Notes: a model not told the origin generated them from the sequence alone. Numbered from the stretch's first letter, positions 9,216-17,904 are shown. The stretch: DNA of 43,256 nt from Bacilli bacterium (GCA_017511375.1 JAFWKJ010000005.1:1-43256); one strand, 5' to 3'. Numbers and translations are program-made.

Positions 9216-10442
9216 ATGAAGTTAGTTTCTGCAAAGTGTCCAAATTGTGGGGCGGCAATTGATGTAGATAAAGATAGTGATTCAACAAAATGTGAATTCT
9301 GTAAATCAAAGATTTTGGTAGAGGATGCCATTGCCAAATATAAGATAGAGCTATCAGGAGAAGTGGAAATAAAAAATCTACCAAAGGTCGAAAACCTTCT
9401 AAAATTAGCGGAGAGACACTATAATGATAGAGAGTATGATGAGGCATATGAGAAGTATTCAAAAGTATGCGAACTTGATCCAGACAATTGCTATGCGATT
9501 GTCCGAAAAGGAATATGCAAAACCTTATTAGCTAAGTATCCAAAGTTTGATATTGCCTCTGTAGTGAATGGGATGAAAAATGCCTATCAAGAATTATCAA
9601 AAAGTGACAACAATAAAGATAAGATTAATAGTCTTGTCATGGAATGTAATCTTGTCATTTGTGTTGTTGAAAGTGGTATTGATGCTTATGCCCAAAACAG
9701 TAACTTAAATTTAAATAATATGATAGCAGCAACCACACACCTTAATATTTGTTTAGATAAAAAAGAATATTTGTATTCCTTATTAAAAGATAATGAAAAT
9801 TTAGAATTAGTATTAATAGATAGTATTAATAATTCAATCAATCTAATTAGAAAAAAACGTAGATATGACACGGGTGTAGTAAATAACGGAAGAAAAATGT
9901 ATGGACCCTATGCGTGTGGAAAAGCTATCACAAATAGATTAAATGAAATTCAGAAAAAATATACAACACGTTATAATTACATCATGGAAAAAAGAAATCC
10001 TAAACCAGTTGCCCAACCCCAGGCTCAACCTCAGACTTCCCCACCAAAGAACCATAAAGCCAATGAAAAGGTAATTTTGTTTGTAGGTCTTGGCTTGCTC
10101 GCAGGTTTTATCCTATTTTGTATATTAATTGTGATTTTGGCAATTGTTTTACCACAAGACTTTGAGGGAACTTGGATATCTGGAGAAGAAGAAATATCAT
10201 TAAAAGATGGAAACATATCTATTTCCAAAGAGGGACAGACAATCAAGGGAAATTATAAATTCGAATATGATAGCGATGTATATAGATTAACTTGCACAAT
10301 GGAAGATGGGTCAGAATACACCTATAGATTTACTAGGGTAAGTAGTTATACGAGAGTTTTCTGTCAAACAGAAAGTGATATGTGTACAAAGTATTTTTCA
10401 CCTAGAGATAAAGACGAATATCAATATTTAACAGAAGAATAA
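9216..10442 (+). CDS. Zinc-ribbon, TPR-like, single-pass membrane protein of unknown function
   Basis: 408 residues with a clear modular build. Residues 9-32 form a zinc ribbon (Cys-Pro-Asn-Cys and Cys-Glu-Phe-Cys). About 60-110 looks like a tetratricopeptide-type helical pair (Ala-Glu-Arg-His-Tyr followed by Tyr-Asp-Glu-Ala). A long helical region and a Pro/Gln-rich linker come before one membrane segment at about 287-310, then a short extracytoplasmic domain of about 95 residues opening with Phe-Glu-Gly-Thr-Trp, which resembles small beta-barrel (lipocalin-like) domains. Topology is therefore cytoplasmic zinc ribbon and repeats, outside beta domain. It is a monocistronic gene with its own promoter and terminator. 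I do not recognise a characterised relative. Confidence 0.65.
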   Translation: MKLVSAKCPNCGAAIDVDKDSDSTKCEFCKSKILVEDAIAKYKIELSGEVEIKNLPKVENLLKLAERHYNDREYDEAYEKYSKVCELDPDNCYAIVRKGICKTLLAKYPKFDIASVVNGMKNAYQELSKSDNNKDKINSLVMECNLVICVVESGIDAYAQNSNLNLNNMIAATTHLNICLDKKEYLYSLLKDNENLELVLIDSINNSINLIRKKRRYDTGVVNNGRKMYGPYACGKAITNRLNEIQKKYTTRYNYIMEKRNPKPVAQPQAQPQTSPPKNHKANEKVILFVGLGLLAGFILFCILIVILAIVLPQDFEGTWISGEEEISLKDGNISISKEGQTIKGNYKFEYDSDVYRLTCTMEDGSEYTYRFTRVSSYTRVFCQTESDMCTKYFSPRDKDEYQYLTEE

Positions 10443-10443
10443 A

Positions 10444-10469
10444 AAGAAGATTAATAATCTTCTTTTTTT
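10444..10469 (+). terminator. Terminator of the 9216 gene
   Basis: 9 bp perfect stem (10444-10452 with 10456-10464) and a T tract. Confidence 0.85.
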
Positions 10470-10486
10470 CATTCTACGATGTATTA

Positions 10487-10495
10487 TGTTATAAT
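10487..10495 (+). promoter_or_regulatory. Extended -10 promoter of the pgi operon
   Basis: TG-T-TATAAT ending 20 nt before the GTG at 10516. Confidence 0.6.
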
Positions 10496-10515
10496 AAAAA
10501 TAGGAGAGTGATAAT

Positions 10516-11709
10516 GTGATTAAATTTGATTTTAATACATTTGTAGATCAATTGTTAGATAAAACAGAATATGAAAAACTTATGACAAAGAAAGAAGAGA
10601 TTGTCAATCAATTTAACAGTTGTGACATGATTGGATGGACTGAAAACATTGAGGAAGACCTAATAGAAAAAATAAAGACTACTGCAGATTATGTAAAAGA
10701 GAATTTTGAATGTTTAGTTGTCATTGGTATTGGAGGGTCTTTCTTAGGTAGCTATGCTTTTGAAAGCATGAAGAGGAAGTATTTTAATGATGATCATTTT
10801 GAAGTAATTTATGCAGGAACTTCTCTTTCAAGTAAATATATGGATGAATTACTTGATTATTTAAAAGATAAGAATTTTTGTATCAATGTAATCAGTAAAA
10901 GTGGAACAACAATGGAAACTACTATTACCTATACACTTTTAAAAGATTTACTAAAGAGAAAGTATGATGAAAAAGAATTAATCAAACATATCATTATCAC
11001 GACCGATAAGGAAAAAGGTTTATTAAGAGAAGAAGTAAAGGAAAAAGGCTATCAATCTTTCGTTATTCCTGATGATATTGGAGGAAGATATTCTTTTATG
11101 ACACCTGCTCATTTATTCCCATTAGCTCTTAATCATAATCTAGATGAAATTGTAAAAGGGTATTATCGAGGCAAAAGATTAGGGGATTATGCTTATCAGT
11201 ATGCCGTTATTCGTAATTGTTTATTTAAAGAAGGAAAAGTAGTAGAAAACTTTTGCGTATATGATGAAAATATGCAACCATTTACAGAGTGGTTAAAACA
11301 ACTTTTTGGAGAAACAGAAGGAAAAGGAGGAGTAGGAATCCTACCAACATCCAATGTACATACAAGAGATTTGCATTCTCTAGGTCAGTTTATTCAAGAA
11401 GGAAACAAGATATTATTTGAAACATTTATAAAAGTAGAAGAATCAGAACACTATATTGATTATGAAGGAAAATCATTACACGAAATTAATAATATTGTAG
11501 AAAACTCTGTCATGAAAGCTCATTTTAGTGGAGGGGTACCATGTATCGAAATCTCCCTACAAAAATTGGATGCTGATACCATTGCTTCTATGATTTATTT
11601 CTTTCAGTTAGCAGCTGCTTATTCTGGATTGTTATTTGGAATTAATCCATTCAATCAACCAGGAGTAGAAGTTTATAAAAATGAAGTGAGAGAATCGTTA
11701 GGAAAATAA
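10516..11709 (+). CDS. pgi: Glucose-6-phosphate isomerase
   Basis: 397 residues; interconverts glucose 6-phosphate and fructose 6-phosphate in the cytosol. Family landmarks are present: Gly-Ile-Gly-Gly-Ser near residue 73, Ser-Lys-Ser-Gly-Thr-Thr (sugar-phosphate binding), Gly-Gly-Arg-Tyr-Ser, Gly-Glu-Thr-Glu-Gly, His-Ser-Leu-Gly-Gln, and a C-terminal Asn-Gln-Pro-Gly-Val-Glu. It is shorter than the roughly 450-residue Bacillus enzyme, mainly in loops. The start is GTG with a GGAGAG site; the ATG two bases earlier is in another frame. The PAP2 gene begins one base after its stop, so the two are co-transcribed. Confidence 0.93.
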   Translation: MIKFDFNTFVDQLLDKTEYEKLMTKKEEIVNQFNSCDMIGWTENIEEDLIEKIKTTADYVKENFECLVVIGIGGSFLGSYAFESMKRKYFNDDHFEVIYAGTSLSSKYMDELLDYLKDKNFCINVISKSGTTMETTITYTLLKDLLKRKYDEKELIKHIIITTDKEKGLLREEVKEKGYQSFVIPDDIGGRYSFMTPAHLFPLALNHNLDEIVKGYYRGKRLGDYAYQYAVIRNCLFKEGKVVENFCVYDENMQPFTEWLKQLFGETEGKGGVGILPTSNVHTRDLHSLGQFIQEGNKILFETFIKVEESEHYIDYEGKSLHEINNIVENSVMKAHFSGGVPCIEISLQKLDADTIASMIYFFQLAAAYSGLLFGINPFNQPGVEVYKNEVRESLGK

Positions 11710-11710
11710 A

Positions 11711-12325
11711 ATGAAAAAAAGAGTAATTATAAGTCTCTTATGTCTCATAGGGTTTTTGCTAGTTACCGTCCTTGTAGTAACGAACAATACAAGCTTATTT
11801 GACGAAAAAATCTATCAAGCAATCTATGGGCATCATAATCAATATTTAGATTTCTTCTTTACAACTATTACGCATATTGGGGATACCGTTCCCGTAATGA
11901 TTATAGCTATGATTTTACTCATTGTATTTAAGGATTGGAATGATAAAATTCATATTAGTTTTTCCCTTTTCTTAACCGTAGCTTTCAATCAAATCCTTAA
12001 GTATGTGATTGCAAGACCAAGACCCCCATTAGAAAGAAGACTTGTAACGCAAGGGGGTTATTCTTATCCAAGCGGTCATTCTATGGTATCTCTTTGTTTG
12101 TATGGGATTTTAATTTATTTTGCCATGACAAAAATCAAAAACAAATCATTAAAAATTATTTGTGTATCTTTATTAACCGTTTTGATTTTAATCATCGGAA
12201 TTAGTAGAATCTATGTAGGAGTCCATTATCCAAGTGATGTACTAGGAGGATATTTATTAGCAGCTCCTCTACTTATAACAAGTGTAACTTTGTTGAATCG
12301 TCATTTTAAGGGGGAACGAAAATGA
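11711..12325 (+). CDS. PAP2-family membrane phosphatase (undecaprenyl-pyrophosphatase-like)
   Basis: 204 residues with about six membrane segments. The three PAP2 motifs are seen in order: Lys-x6-Arg-Pro (KYVIARPRP), Pro-Ser-Gly-His, and Ser-Arg-x5-His-x3-Asp (SRIYVGVHYPSD). All catalytic His, Ser and Asp residues are intact. Family members remove phosphate from lipid phosphates such as undecaprenyl pyrophosphate or phosphatidate at the outer membrane face; the exact lipid is not predictable. It is the second gene of the pgi operon and its stop overlaps the next start (ATGA). Confidence 0.85.
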   Translation: MKKRVIISLLCLIGFLLVTVLVVTNNTSLFDEKIYQAIYGHHNQYLDFFFTTITHIGDTVPVMIIAMILLIVFKDWNDKIHISFSLFLTVAFNQILKYVIARPRPPLERRLVTQGGYSYPSGHSMVSLCLYGILIYFAMTKIKNKSLKIICVSLLTVLILIIGISRIYVGVHYPSDVLGGYLLAAPLLITSVTLLNRHFKGERK

Positions 12326-12990
12326 TAAAACTGTTTATCAGTAGTTTTTACAATACACTTATAGATGAAGAAGATGCGATTCCAACTTCTACGATGTTTT
12401 CAATTGATCATCTAAAACAAAAGAAGGTTCAATTTGCTATTACGACAAATCGTCTTCAAAATGAAGTTTTATACTATAATCAAGATTATCCGTTTATAGA
12501 TTATATCATCTCCTTAAATGGAAGTTTAATCTATGATGTAAACCATGAGAAAACCATAGAGTTAAAGTCTTTTACTCAAAAGGAATTAGAAATGATTTCA
12601 CAGGAATTTGTGGAAAAAGAAATATGGTACTATACAAAAGACGATATTTGGAATATCATTCCACAAGAGGCTGTTTATAAACTAGAAATTAAAGGCTTAA
12701 AGGAGTGGAAAAATACAAAATATCATACATCGTTATTGAAAAGAAACCAGGAGAGTTTCTTAGAGATTGGAAAGAATACTCCCTATGATGCGATTAAAAA
12801 ACTAAAAGTAAAAGAAGAAAATATCGTAGGAGTCATTGGAAATGATAGTGAAGAATCCATCCTACATGCTATTCCCAAAACTTATGTTGTGAGAAATGCA
12901 TCAAAAAAATTAAAAGAACAAACTTCCAATCTAGTTAAATCGAATAAATTAAAAGGAGTAGAATCCGTAATCAAAAAGGAATTATGTTAG
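12322..12990 (+). CDS. HAD-superfamily (Cof-like) protein lacking the catalytic aspartates
   Basis: 222 residues, overlapping the PAP2 stop by four bases. The layout follows Cof-type HAD hydrolases: an N-terminal strand and loop, Phe-Ala-Ile-Thr-Thr-Asn-Arg as motif II, an inserted cap domain, and Gly-Val-Ile-Gly-Asn-Asp-Ser-Glu-Glu near the C-terminus as motif IV. The first motif, normally Asp-x-Asp-Gly-Thr, reads Ser-Phe-Tyr-Asn-Thr, so both the nucleophile and the general acid are replaced. It is therefore probably not a phosphatase and may have a binding or regulatory role. The HAD assignment is good; the inactive state is read from the sequence. Confidence 0.7.
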   Translation: MIKLFISSFYNTLIDEEDAIPTSTMFSIDHLKQKKVQFAITTNRLQNEVLYYNQDYPFIDYIISLNGSLIYDVNHEKTIELKSFTQKELEMISQEFVEKEIWYYTKDDIWNIIPQEAVYKLEIKGLKEWKNTKYHTSLLKRNQESFLEIGKNTPYDAIKKLKVKEENIVGVIGNDSEESILHAIPKTYVVRNASKKLKEQTSNLVKSNKLKGVESVIKKELC

Positions 12991-13005
12991 AATAATTCCT
13001 TTTTT
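12973..13005 (+). terminator. Terminator overlapping the end of the HAD-like gene
   Basis: 13 bp stem (12973-12985 with 12992-13004). The stop codon 12988-12990 lies in the loop, so the last codons form the 5' arm. Confidence 0.85.
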
Positions 13006-13031
13006 CGTATATAGAAAAAAGAAGAATTAGA

Positions 13032-13040
13032 TGATATAAT
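13032..13040 (+). promoter_or_regulatory. Extended -10 promoter of the rluA-like operon
   Basis: TG-A-TATAAT ending 25 nt before the ATG at 13066. Confidence 0.6.
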
Positions 13041-13065
13041 ATCTTATATGTGAGGAGGGGAGTCT

Positions 13066-13914
13066 ATGAAATTAGTTGTGGAAAAAGAAGGAGAATTACT
13101 AGACTATTTATTGAATCATTTAGATATGCCCAAAAAAAGAATTAAACAATATTTAACTCATGGCTCTATCTACGTAGATAATAATAAGACAACAAAATAT
13201 AACGAAAAAGTAGTTCCTGGAATGAAGATTGTCATTACAACAGAGAAAGTAAATACAAACCAACTACCTTTTGACATTTTATTTGAAGATTCCCACATTG
13301 TGGTCGTAAATAAACCAAGTGGACTTCTTACAATAGCAACAGAAAAAGAAAAAGAAAAGACACTTTATCATATGATAAGAGAATATATAGTAGGAAAGAA
13401 CAAAAAAGGAAGAGTTTTTATTGTTCATAGACTAGATAAAGATACAAGCGGAATCGTTATTTTTGCGAAAGATGAAAAAACAAAAAATCAACTTCAGGAA
13501 CATTGGAATGAATATGTAACCTTAAGAGAGTATGTGGCGGTTGTCCATGGAAGAATGCCGAAAGAAAAAGAAAGAATCGTACAAAAGCTAAAAGAGACAA
13601 AAACAAACTTAGTTTATGTATCAAAGGATAAAGAAGCAAAAGAAGCGATAACCAACTATGAAGTATTAAAAGAAACAGAAAAATATTCTCTCTTAAAGAT
13701 AACCATTGAAACAGGAAGAAAAAATCAAATTAGAGTGGCTTTATCTAGCATGAAACATCCTATTGTAGGAGATAAAAAGTATAGTGATTTAAAAGAGACA
13801 GAAAATAGACTTTATTTACATGCGAATCGATTAAAAATCTATTATCCAGAAATAAAAAAAGAATTATTATTTGAAACACCTACACCGAATGAATTTAAAA
13901 AAATAATGAAATAG
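13066..13914 (+). CDS. RluA-family RNA pseudouridine synthase
   Basis: 282 residues. The N-terminal part is an S4 RNA-binding domain (about 15-65, with Lys-Lys-Arg-Ile-Lys-Gln). The catalytic domain has His-Arg-Leu-Asp-Lys-Asp-Thr-Ser-Gly at 121-129, where Asp124 is the catalytic residue of RluA/RluD-type enzymes, and a C-terminal Arg-Lys-Asn-Gln-Ile-Arg motif. It isomerises uridines in ribosomal RNA or tRNA; the target site cannot be inferred. Strong GGAGGGG ribosome binding site. The GH3 gene follows after nine bases and is probably co-transcribed. Confidence 0.9.
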   Translation: MKLVVEKEGELLDYLLNHLDMPKKRIKQYLTHGSIYVDNNKTTKYNEKVVPGMKIVITTEKVNTNQLPFDILFEDSHIVVVNKPSGLLTIATEKEKEKTLYHMIREYIVGKNKKGRVFIVHRLDKDTSGIVIFAKDEKTKNQLQEHWNEYVTLREYVAVVHGRMPKEKERIVQKLKETKTNLVYVSKDKEAKEAITNYEVLKETEKYSLLKITIETGRKNQIRVALSSMKHPIVGDKKYSDLKETENRLYLHANRLKIYYPEIKKELLFETPTPNEFKKIMK

Positions 13915-13923
13915 GAGAACAAT

Positions 13924-15084
13924 ATGAAAAAAAAGAATATCATCGTTATCTTGATTGTGGGGATTCTTTTAGGGATCTTAATCCTTTTAATTTACGGAGT
14001 CATATCATTAAAACAAGAGAAAAAAGAAAAATTAGAAATAACCGATGAATTAGTGGAAAAGGGTATTTTTAGTGAATATTATGAGCAAGCCAAAGAAGTG
14101 GTAAGCAAGATGACACTGCAAGAAAAAGTGGGGCAAATGTTTTTAGTACAATATAATCAAAATGATGTAGAATACCTTAGTAATTCTTATCCGGGAGGAT
14201 ATGTATTATTTGCGAAAGATTTTCAAAAGAATAATAAGCAGGCAATGATAGAGGAAATTAAAAAAGATCAATCTTTGAATAAATATCCTTTAATTATGGC
14301 AGTGGATGAAGAGGGGGGAACTGTAACCCGAATTAGTCGTTATATTTCTTATCGTGACCATATATTTAAATCTCCTCGTGAATACTATGAGGAAGGTGGC
14401 TATGAATTATTAGAAGAGACGGAAACAGAAAAAATGGAACTTCTAAAGAGTTTAGGAATTAATCTAAATTTAGCTCCTGTTGCGGATATGGTAACAAACG
14501 AAGAAGATTATATGTATGAACGTTCATTTGGAAAAGGGCCAGAAGAGACAAGTGAGTTTGTTAAAAACATGGTTTCTTATGCAAACAAAAATCATATGAA
14601 TTCTTGCCTAAAACATTTCCCTGGATATGGTAGTAATTCTGATACACATACAGGTTCATCCATTGATGAAAGAAGTTATGAGAGTATTCGCGAGAATGAT
14701 TACAAACCATTTGAGGCAGGCATTAAAGAAGGGGTTCCTTGTATTTTAATATCTCACAATGTGGTAGTATCCATTGATAAAGATTATCCTGCGTCTTTAA
14801 GTCAAAAAATGGTCAAAGAATTAAGAGAAAAACTTGGCTTTAGCGGAATCATTATTACAGATGATTTAGCGATGGATGCCGTACAAAGCTATGTAGAAGA
14901 TGGAAATGCTGCAACGCTTGCTGTACAAGCAGGAAATGATATGATTATTACTAGTGATTTTATTGACATGAAAAATGAAATTATTGAAGCAGTAGAAGAG
15001 GGTACGATTGAAGAGGCTACCATCAATAATGCTGTAATGAGAATTATTGCTTGGAAGTATTATAGTGGCCTATTTGAAAAATAG
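13924..15084 (+). CDS. Membrane-anchored glycoside hydrolase family 3 (NagZ-like beta-N-acetylhexosaminidase)
   Basis: 386 residues: an N-terminal membrane anchor (about 5-27, no lipobox cysteine) and a single GH3 barrel domain. Lys-His-Phe-Pro-Gly-Tyr-Gly with a following Asp-Thr-His is the NagZ signature loop holding the acid/base His-Asp dyad, and Ile-Thr-Asp-Asp-Leu-Ala-Met-Asp contains the nucleophile aspartate. Family members release beta-linked N-acetylglucosamine from peptidoglycan fragments. The anchor places this one outside the membrane, as with Bacillus NagZ, which fits wall turnover. It follows the pseudouridine synthase gene within nine bases. Confidence 0.85.
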   Translation: MKKKNIIVILIVGILLGILILLIYGVISLKQEKKEKLEITDELVEKGIFSEYYEQAKEVVSKMTLQEKVGQMFLVQYNQNDVEYLSNSYPGGYVLFAKDFQKNNKQAMIEEIKKDQSLNKYPLIMAVDEEGGTVTRISRYISYRDHIFKSPREYYEEGGYELLEETETEKMELLKSLGINLNLAPVADMVTNEEDYMYERSFGKGPEETSEFVKNMVSYANKNHMNSCLKHFPGYGSNSDTHTGSSIDERSYESIRENDYKPFEAGIKEGVPCILISHNVVVSIDKDYPASLSQKMVKELREKLGFSGIIITDDLAMDAVQSYVEDGNAATLAVQAGNDMIITSDFIDMKNEIIEAVEEGTIEEATINNAVMRIIAWKYYSGLFEK

Positions 15085-15093
15085 TGGTATAAT
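15085..15093 (+). promoter_or_regulatory. Extended -10 promoter of the thioesterase-asnS operon
   Basis: TG-G-TATAAT starting at the base after the GH3 stop codon and ending 18 nt before the ATG at 15112. Confidence 0.6.
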
Positions 15094-15111
15094 GAATCAG
15101 GAGGGGTAACA

Positions 15112-15498
15112 ATGAGAGATGAACCAATAGATGCTTTCTATTCAGGCTTTATTGAACATAATCATTTTCAAATTGTAGAAGTACAGGAAGCAAAAAAAGC
15201 AATTTTAAAAGTAAGACTAACCGAAGAAACAAGAAATCCATATGGTTATGCTCACGGAGGACTAATCTTTAGTTTGGGAGATACGGCCATGGGTTTTATT
15301 GCCAGATCAACTGGCAAAAAAGCGGTAACGCAAAATTGTACTATTAATTACTTAAAGCCTTCAACTGGTCTCATATTAACAGCTGAGGCAGAAATGATAA
15401 AAAATGGAAAAAAGATTTGTTATTTAAGATGTAATTTTTATAATGAACAAAAAGAGTTAACTGCCACAATGGAAGGAAACTACTTTTATGTAGATTAG
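15112..15498 (+). CDS. PaaI-family hotdog thioesterase
   Basis: 128 residues, the usual size of a single hotdog domain. Asn-Pro-Tyr-Gly-Tyr-Ala-His-Gly-Gly and the Gly-Asp-Thr that follows form the PaaI active-site helix, and Asn-Tyr-Leu-Lys-Pro the typical central strand. Family members hydrolyse acyl-CoA thioesters, often aromatic or short-chain; the substrate is unknown here. AGGAGGGG ribosome binding site. It is co-transcribed with asnS, whose start is ten bases downstream; there is no obvious functional link between them. Confidence 0.85.
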   Translation: MRDEPIDAFYSGFIEHNHFQIVEVQEAKKAILKVRLTEETRNPYGYAHGGLIFSLGDTAMGFIARSTGKKAVTQNCTINYLKPSTGLILTAEAEMIKNGKKICYLRCNFYNEQKELTATMEGNYFYVD

Positions 15499-15508
15499 GA
15501 GGGAAATT

Positions 15509-16885
15509 ATGACAGACAAAGATTTATTTGTTAACACACAAGAATACTTAGGTAAAAAAGTTGTATTAGAAGGTTGGATTAAGAATCATAGAAAACAAAA
15601 AGAATTTGGATTTATTTCCTTTTCAGATGGAACCTATTTCACGCAAATTCAAATTGTATATGAAAAAGATTTAAATAATTTTGACGAAATTCAAAAATTT
15701 AGAGTAGGATCTGCCATCCGAGTTGAAGGAGAAGTAGTAGAGTCTCCTAAAGAAGGACAGTCTTTTGAAATACATGCAAATCAAGTGGAATTATTAGGAG
15801 ATTGTCCTGAAGATTATCCCATGCAGCCAAAACCTCATACGAGAGAGTTTTTAAGAGAACAAGCCTACTTGCGCCCAAGAACCAATTTGTTTCAAGCTGT
15901 ATTTAAAGTGCGTAGTAGAGCAGCCTTTGCGATTCATGAATATTTTCAAGATAGAGATTATGTATACTTACATTCTCCTATCATAACAGCTGCTGATGCA
16001 GAAGGAGCAGGTGAAATGTTCCAAGTAACAACTTTAGATTTAGATAGAATTGCGAAGGATAAAAAAGTGGATTATTCGAAAGACTTTTTTGGACGACCTG
16101 CCTCTCTAACTGTATCAGGACAACTTCAAGGAGAAATCTTTGCTTTAGCCTTCAAAAAGATCTATACATTTGGACCAACTTTTAGAGCAGAAAACTCTAA
16201 TACCAAAACCCATGCCAATGAGTTTTGGATGATTGAACCAGAGATTGCTTTTTGTGACTTAGAAGAAGATATGAATATCATGGAAGATATGTTGAAATAT
16301 GTCGTAAAATATGTTTTGGATCATTGTAAAGCAGAGTTAGAATTTTTAAATAGTTTTGTAGAAAAAGGGTTAATTGAAAAGCTAGAAAAATTAGTCTCTT
16401 CTAATGCTGTTAGAATTACGCATCATGATGCGATAAAGTATTTAAAAGAATCTGGAAAGAAGTTTGAGTTTGAACCAGAGTATGGAGAAGACTTAGCTCG
16501 TGAACATGAAAAATATCTAACAGAAGAAAAATTTAATTCTCCTGTATTTGTATATGATTGGCCAAAAGATATTAAGGCATTTTACATGAGATTAAATGAA
16601 GACAAAGAAACAGTCGCTGCAGTAGATTTATTAGTTCCAGGAAGTGGGGAATTAATGGGAGGAAGCCAAAGAGAAGAGCGACTAGATGTTTTAAATAAAC
16701 GTATGGATGACTTAAAAATGTCAAAGGAAGAATTATGGTGGTATTTAAAATTGAGAGAATATGGTGGCTGTGTTCACTCAGGTTTTGGAATGGGATTTGA
16801 AAGACTAATCATGTATTTGACAGGAATAGAAAACATAAGAGATGTAATTCCTTTCCCAAGAACACCAGGAAATTGTGATTTTTAA
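15509..16885 (+). CDS. asnS: Asparaginyl-tRNA synthetase
   Basis: 458 residues, a full-length class IIb synthetase that charges tRNA-Asn. The N-terminal OB-fold anticodon domain (about 15-100) is followed by the catalytic core with motif 2 (Phe-Arg-Ala-Glu-Asn-Ser) and motif 3 near the end (Gly-Phe-Gly-Met-Gly-Phe-Glu-Arg). Ser-Asn-Thr-Lys-Thr-His next to motif 2 and the Arg-Thr-Pro-Gly C-terminus favour AsnRS over AspRS. Good AGGAGG site. Second gene after the thioesterase; a strong terminator follows. Confidence 0.95.
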   Translation: MTDKDLFVNTQEYLGKKVVLEGWIKNHRKQKEFGFISFSDGTYFTQIQIVYEKDLNNFDEIQKFRVGSAIRVEGEVVESPKEGQSFEIHANQVELLGDCPEDYPMQPKPHTREFLREQAYLRPRTNLFQAVFKVRSRAAFAIHEYFQDRDYVYLHSPIITAADAEGAGEMFQVTTLDLDRIAKDKKVDYSKDFFGRPASLTVSGQLQGEIFALAFKKIYTFGPTFRAENSNTKTHANEFWMIEPEIAFCDLEEDMNIMEDMLKYVVKYVLDHCKAELEFLNSFVEKGLIEKLEKLVSSNAVRITHHDAIKYLKESGKKFEFEPEYGEDLAREHEKYLTEEKFNSPVFVYDWPKDIKAFYMRLNEDKETVAAVDLLVPGSGELMGGSQREERLDVLNKRMDDLKMSKEELWWYLKLREYGGCVHSGFGMGFERLIMYLTGIENIRDVIPFPRTPGNCDF

Positions 16886-16910
16886 AAAGACAAATAATTG
16901 TCTTTTTTTT
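16884..16910 (+). terminator. Terminator of the asnS operon
   Basis: Stem 16884-16893 with 16898-16907, merging into a run of eight T. Confidence 0.85.
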
Positions 16911-16971
16911 GTGATAAAAGTGTTAATTTACTATAAAATGTGTCAATTAACTTTTCGGGAAGTAAAACTAA

Positions 16972-16980
16972 TGTTATAAT
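16972..16980 (+). promoter_or_regulatory. Extended -10 promoter of the PP2C gene
   Basis: TG-T-TATAAT ending 21 nt before the ATG at 17002. Upstream, GTTAATT (16922-16928) and AATTAAC (16945-16951) form an inverted repeat of unknown meaning. Confidence 0.55.
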
Positions 16981-17001
16981 ACAAATCAGGTTGGTATAAA
17001 T

Positions 17002-17796
17002 ATGAAAGTAATTCAAGCAGAAACAAATATTGGTTTAATTCGCAAGAACAATGAAGATGTTGCTCTTGCATTGACACATCCAAAAGATGAAAATATTCAC
17101 CTTCTTTTAGTTGCGGACGGAATGGGCGGCAAGGAACATGGGGAATATGCTTCATTTTATACAGCCAAATCCATTGAAAAATGGTTTAAAACAAAATCTC
17201 CTAAAACATTAAACAACTTAGAAAAAGCAGAAGATGAATTAGTGGAGTTAATTGAAAAGATTAATACAGCTATTATTAAAAAGTGTGGCGAAAATGTTTC
17301 GGGCACCACTTTATCAGTTGCCATTATAACAAGAACAGGAACCGTACTAGGAAATATAGGAGATTCAAGAATCTATATTTATAAAGGGAAAAAGTTGATT
17401 CAAGTATCAGAAGATGATTCTGATGTATGGTATTACTATAAATATGGAGCTGTTCAAAAAGATGATTTAAGATATTTTTTCAACAATAATATTATTACAG
17501 CCTGTATTGGATTATCAGAAGACATCTGTAATATAAGTACCCAAATCATAGATAATGATTATGATATCCTACTATTATTGACAGATGGCGTAACAGATTT
17601 AATCACAGACAAAAAAATTAAAAAGATAATTGCTAGTAATAGAAAATCGCTTATCTTGAAGAAGTTGATTTATGAAGCAGTCTATATAGAACAGAACTTA
17701 CGAGTACCTTTAAGATTAAGACGAAAAAAACTATCTAAATATATTCTTCCTTTTCACGGAAGAGATAATGCATCAGGGGCTATTTATTTAAAGTAA
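17002..17796 (+). CDS. PP2C-type serine/threonine protein phosphatase
   Basis: 264 residues covering one PPM/PP2C domain. The metal-binding motifs are present: Arg-Lys-Asn-Asn-Glu-Asp near the N-terminus, Ala-Asp-Gly-Met-Gly-Gly, Gly-Asp-Ser-Arg, Leu-Thr-Asp-Gly-Val-Thr-Asp and a final Gly-Arg-Asp-Asn. No membrane segment, so it is cytosolic. In most Firmicutes the PP2C gene sits beside a PASTA-type Ser/Thr kinase gene. Here it stands alone between its own promoter and terminator, with no kinase in the window. It would reverse Hanks-type kinase phosphorylation, or act on type VII or spore-related proteins; the target is unknown. Confidence 0.85.
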   Translation: MKVIQAETNIGLIRKNNEDVALALTHPKDENIHLLLVADGMGGKEHGEYASFYTAKSIEKWFKTKSPKTLNNLEKAEDELVELIEKINTAIIKKCGENVSGTTLSVAIITRTGTVLGNIGDSRIYIYKGKKLIQVSEDDSDVWYYYKYGAVQKDDLRYFFNNNIITACIGLSEDICNISTQIIDNDYDILLLLTDGVTDLITDKKIKKIIASNRKSLILKKLIYEAVYIEQNLRVPLRLRRKKLSKYILPFHGRDNASGAIYLK

Positions 17797-17806
17797 ATAA
17801 GTAATA

Positions 17807-17830
17807 AAATGTCCAATCGGACATTTTTTT
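17807..17830 (+). terminator. Terminator of the PP2C gene
   Basis: 8 bp stem (17807-17814 with 17819-17826), AATC loop and T tract. Confidence 0.85.
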
Positions 17831-17870
17831 CTTTTGGATGTATAAGTTTCTTTCTTTTTTTAAGAATGTT

Positions 17871-17879
17871 TGTTATAAT
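17871..17879 (+). promoter_or_regulatory. Extended -10 promoter of the HerA-like gene
   Basis: TG-T-TATAAT ending 25 nt before the ATG at 17905. Confidence 0.6.
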
Positions 17880-17904
17880 GAATACATAATAGGGGTGATT
17901 TGTG

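Noticed and set aside
16922-16951. Inverted repeat GTTAATT/AATTAAC as an operator for the PP2C gene
   Set aside because: Short and AT-only apart from the ends. Such repeats are expected by chance in this base composition.
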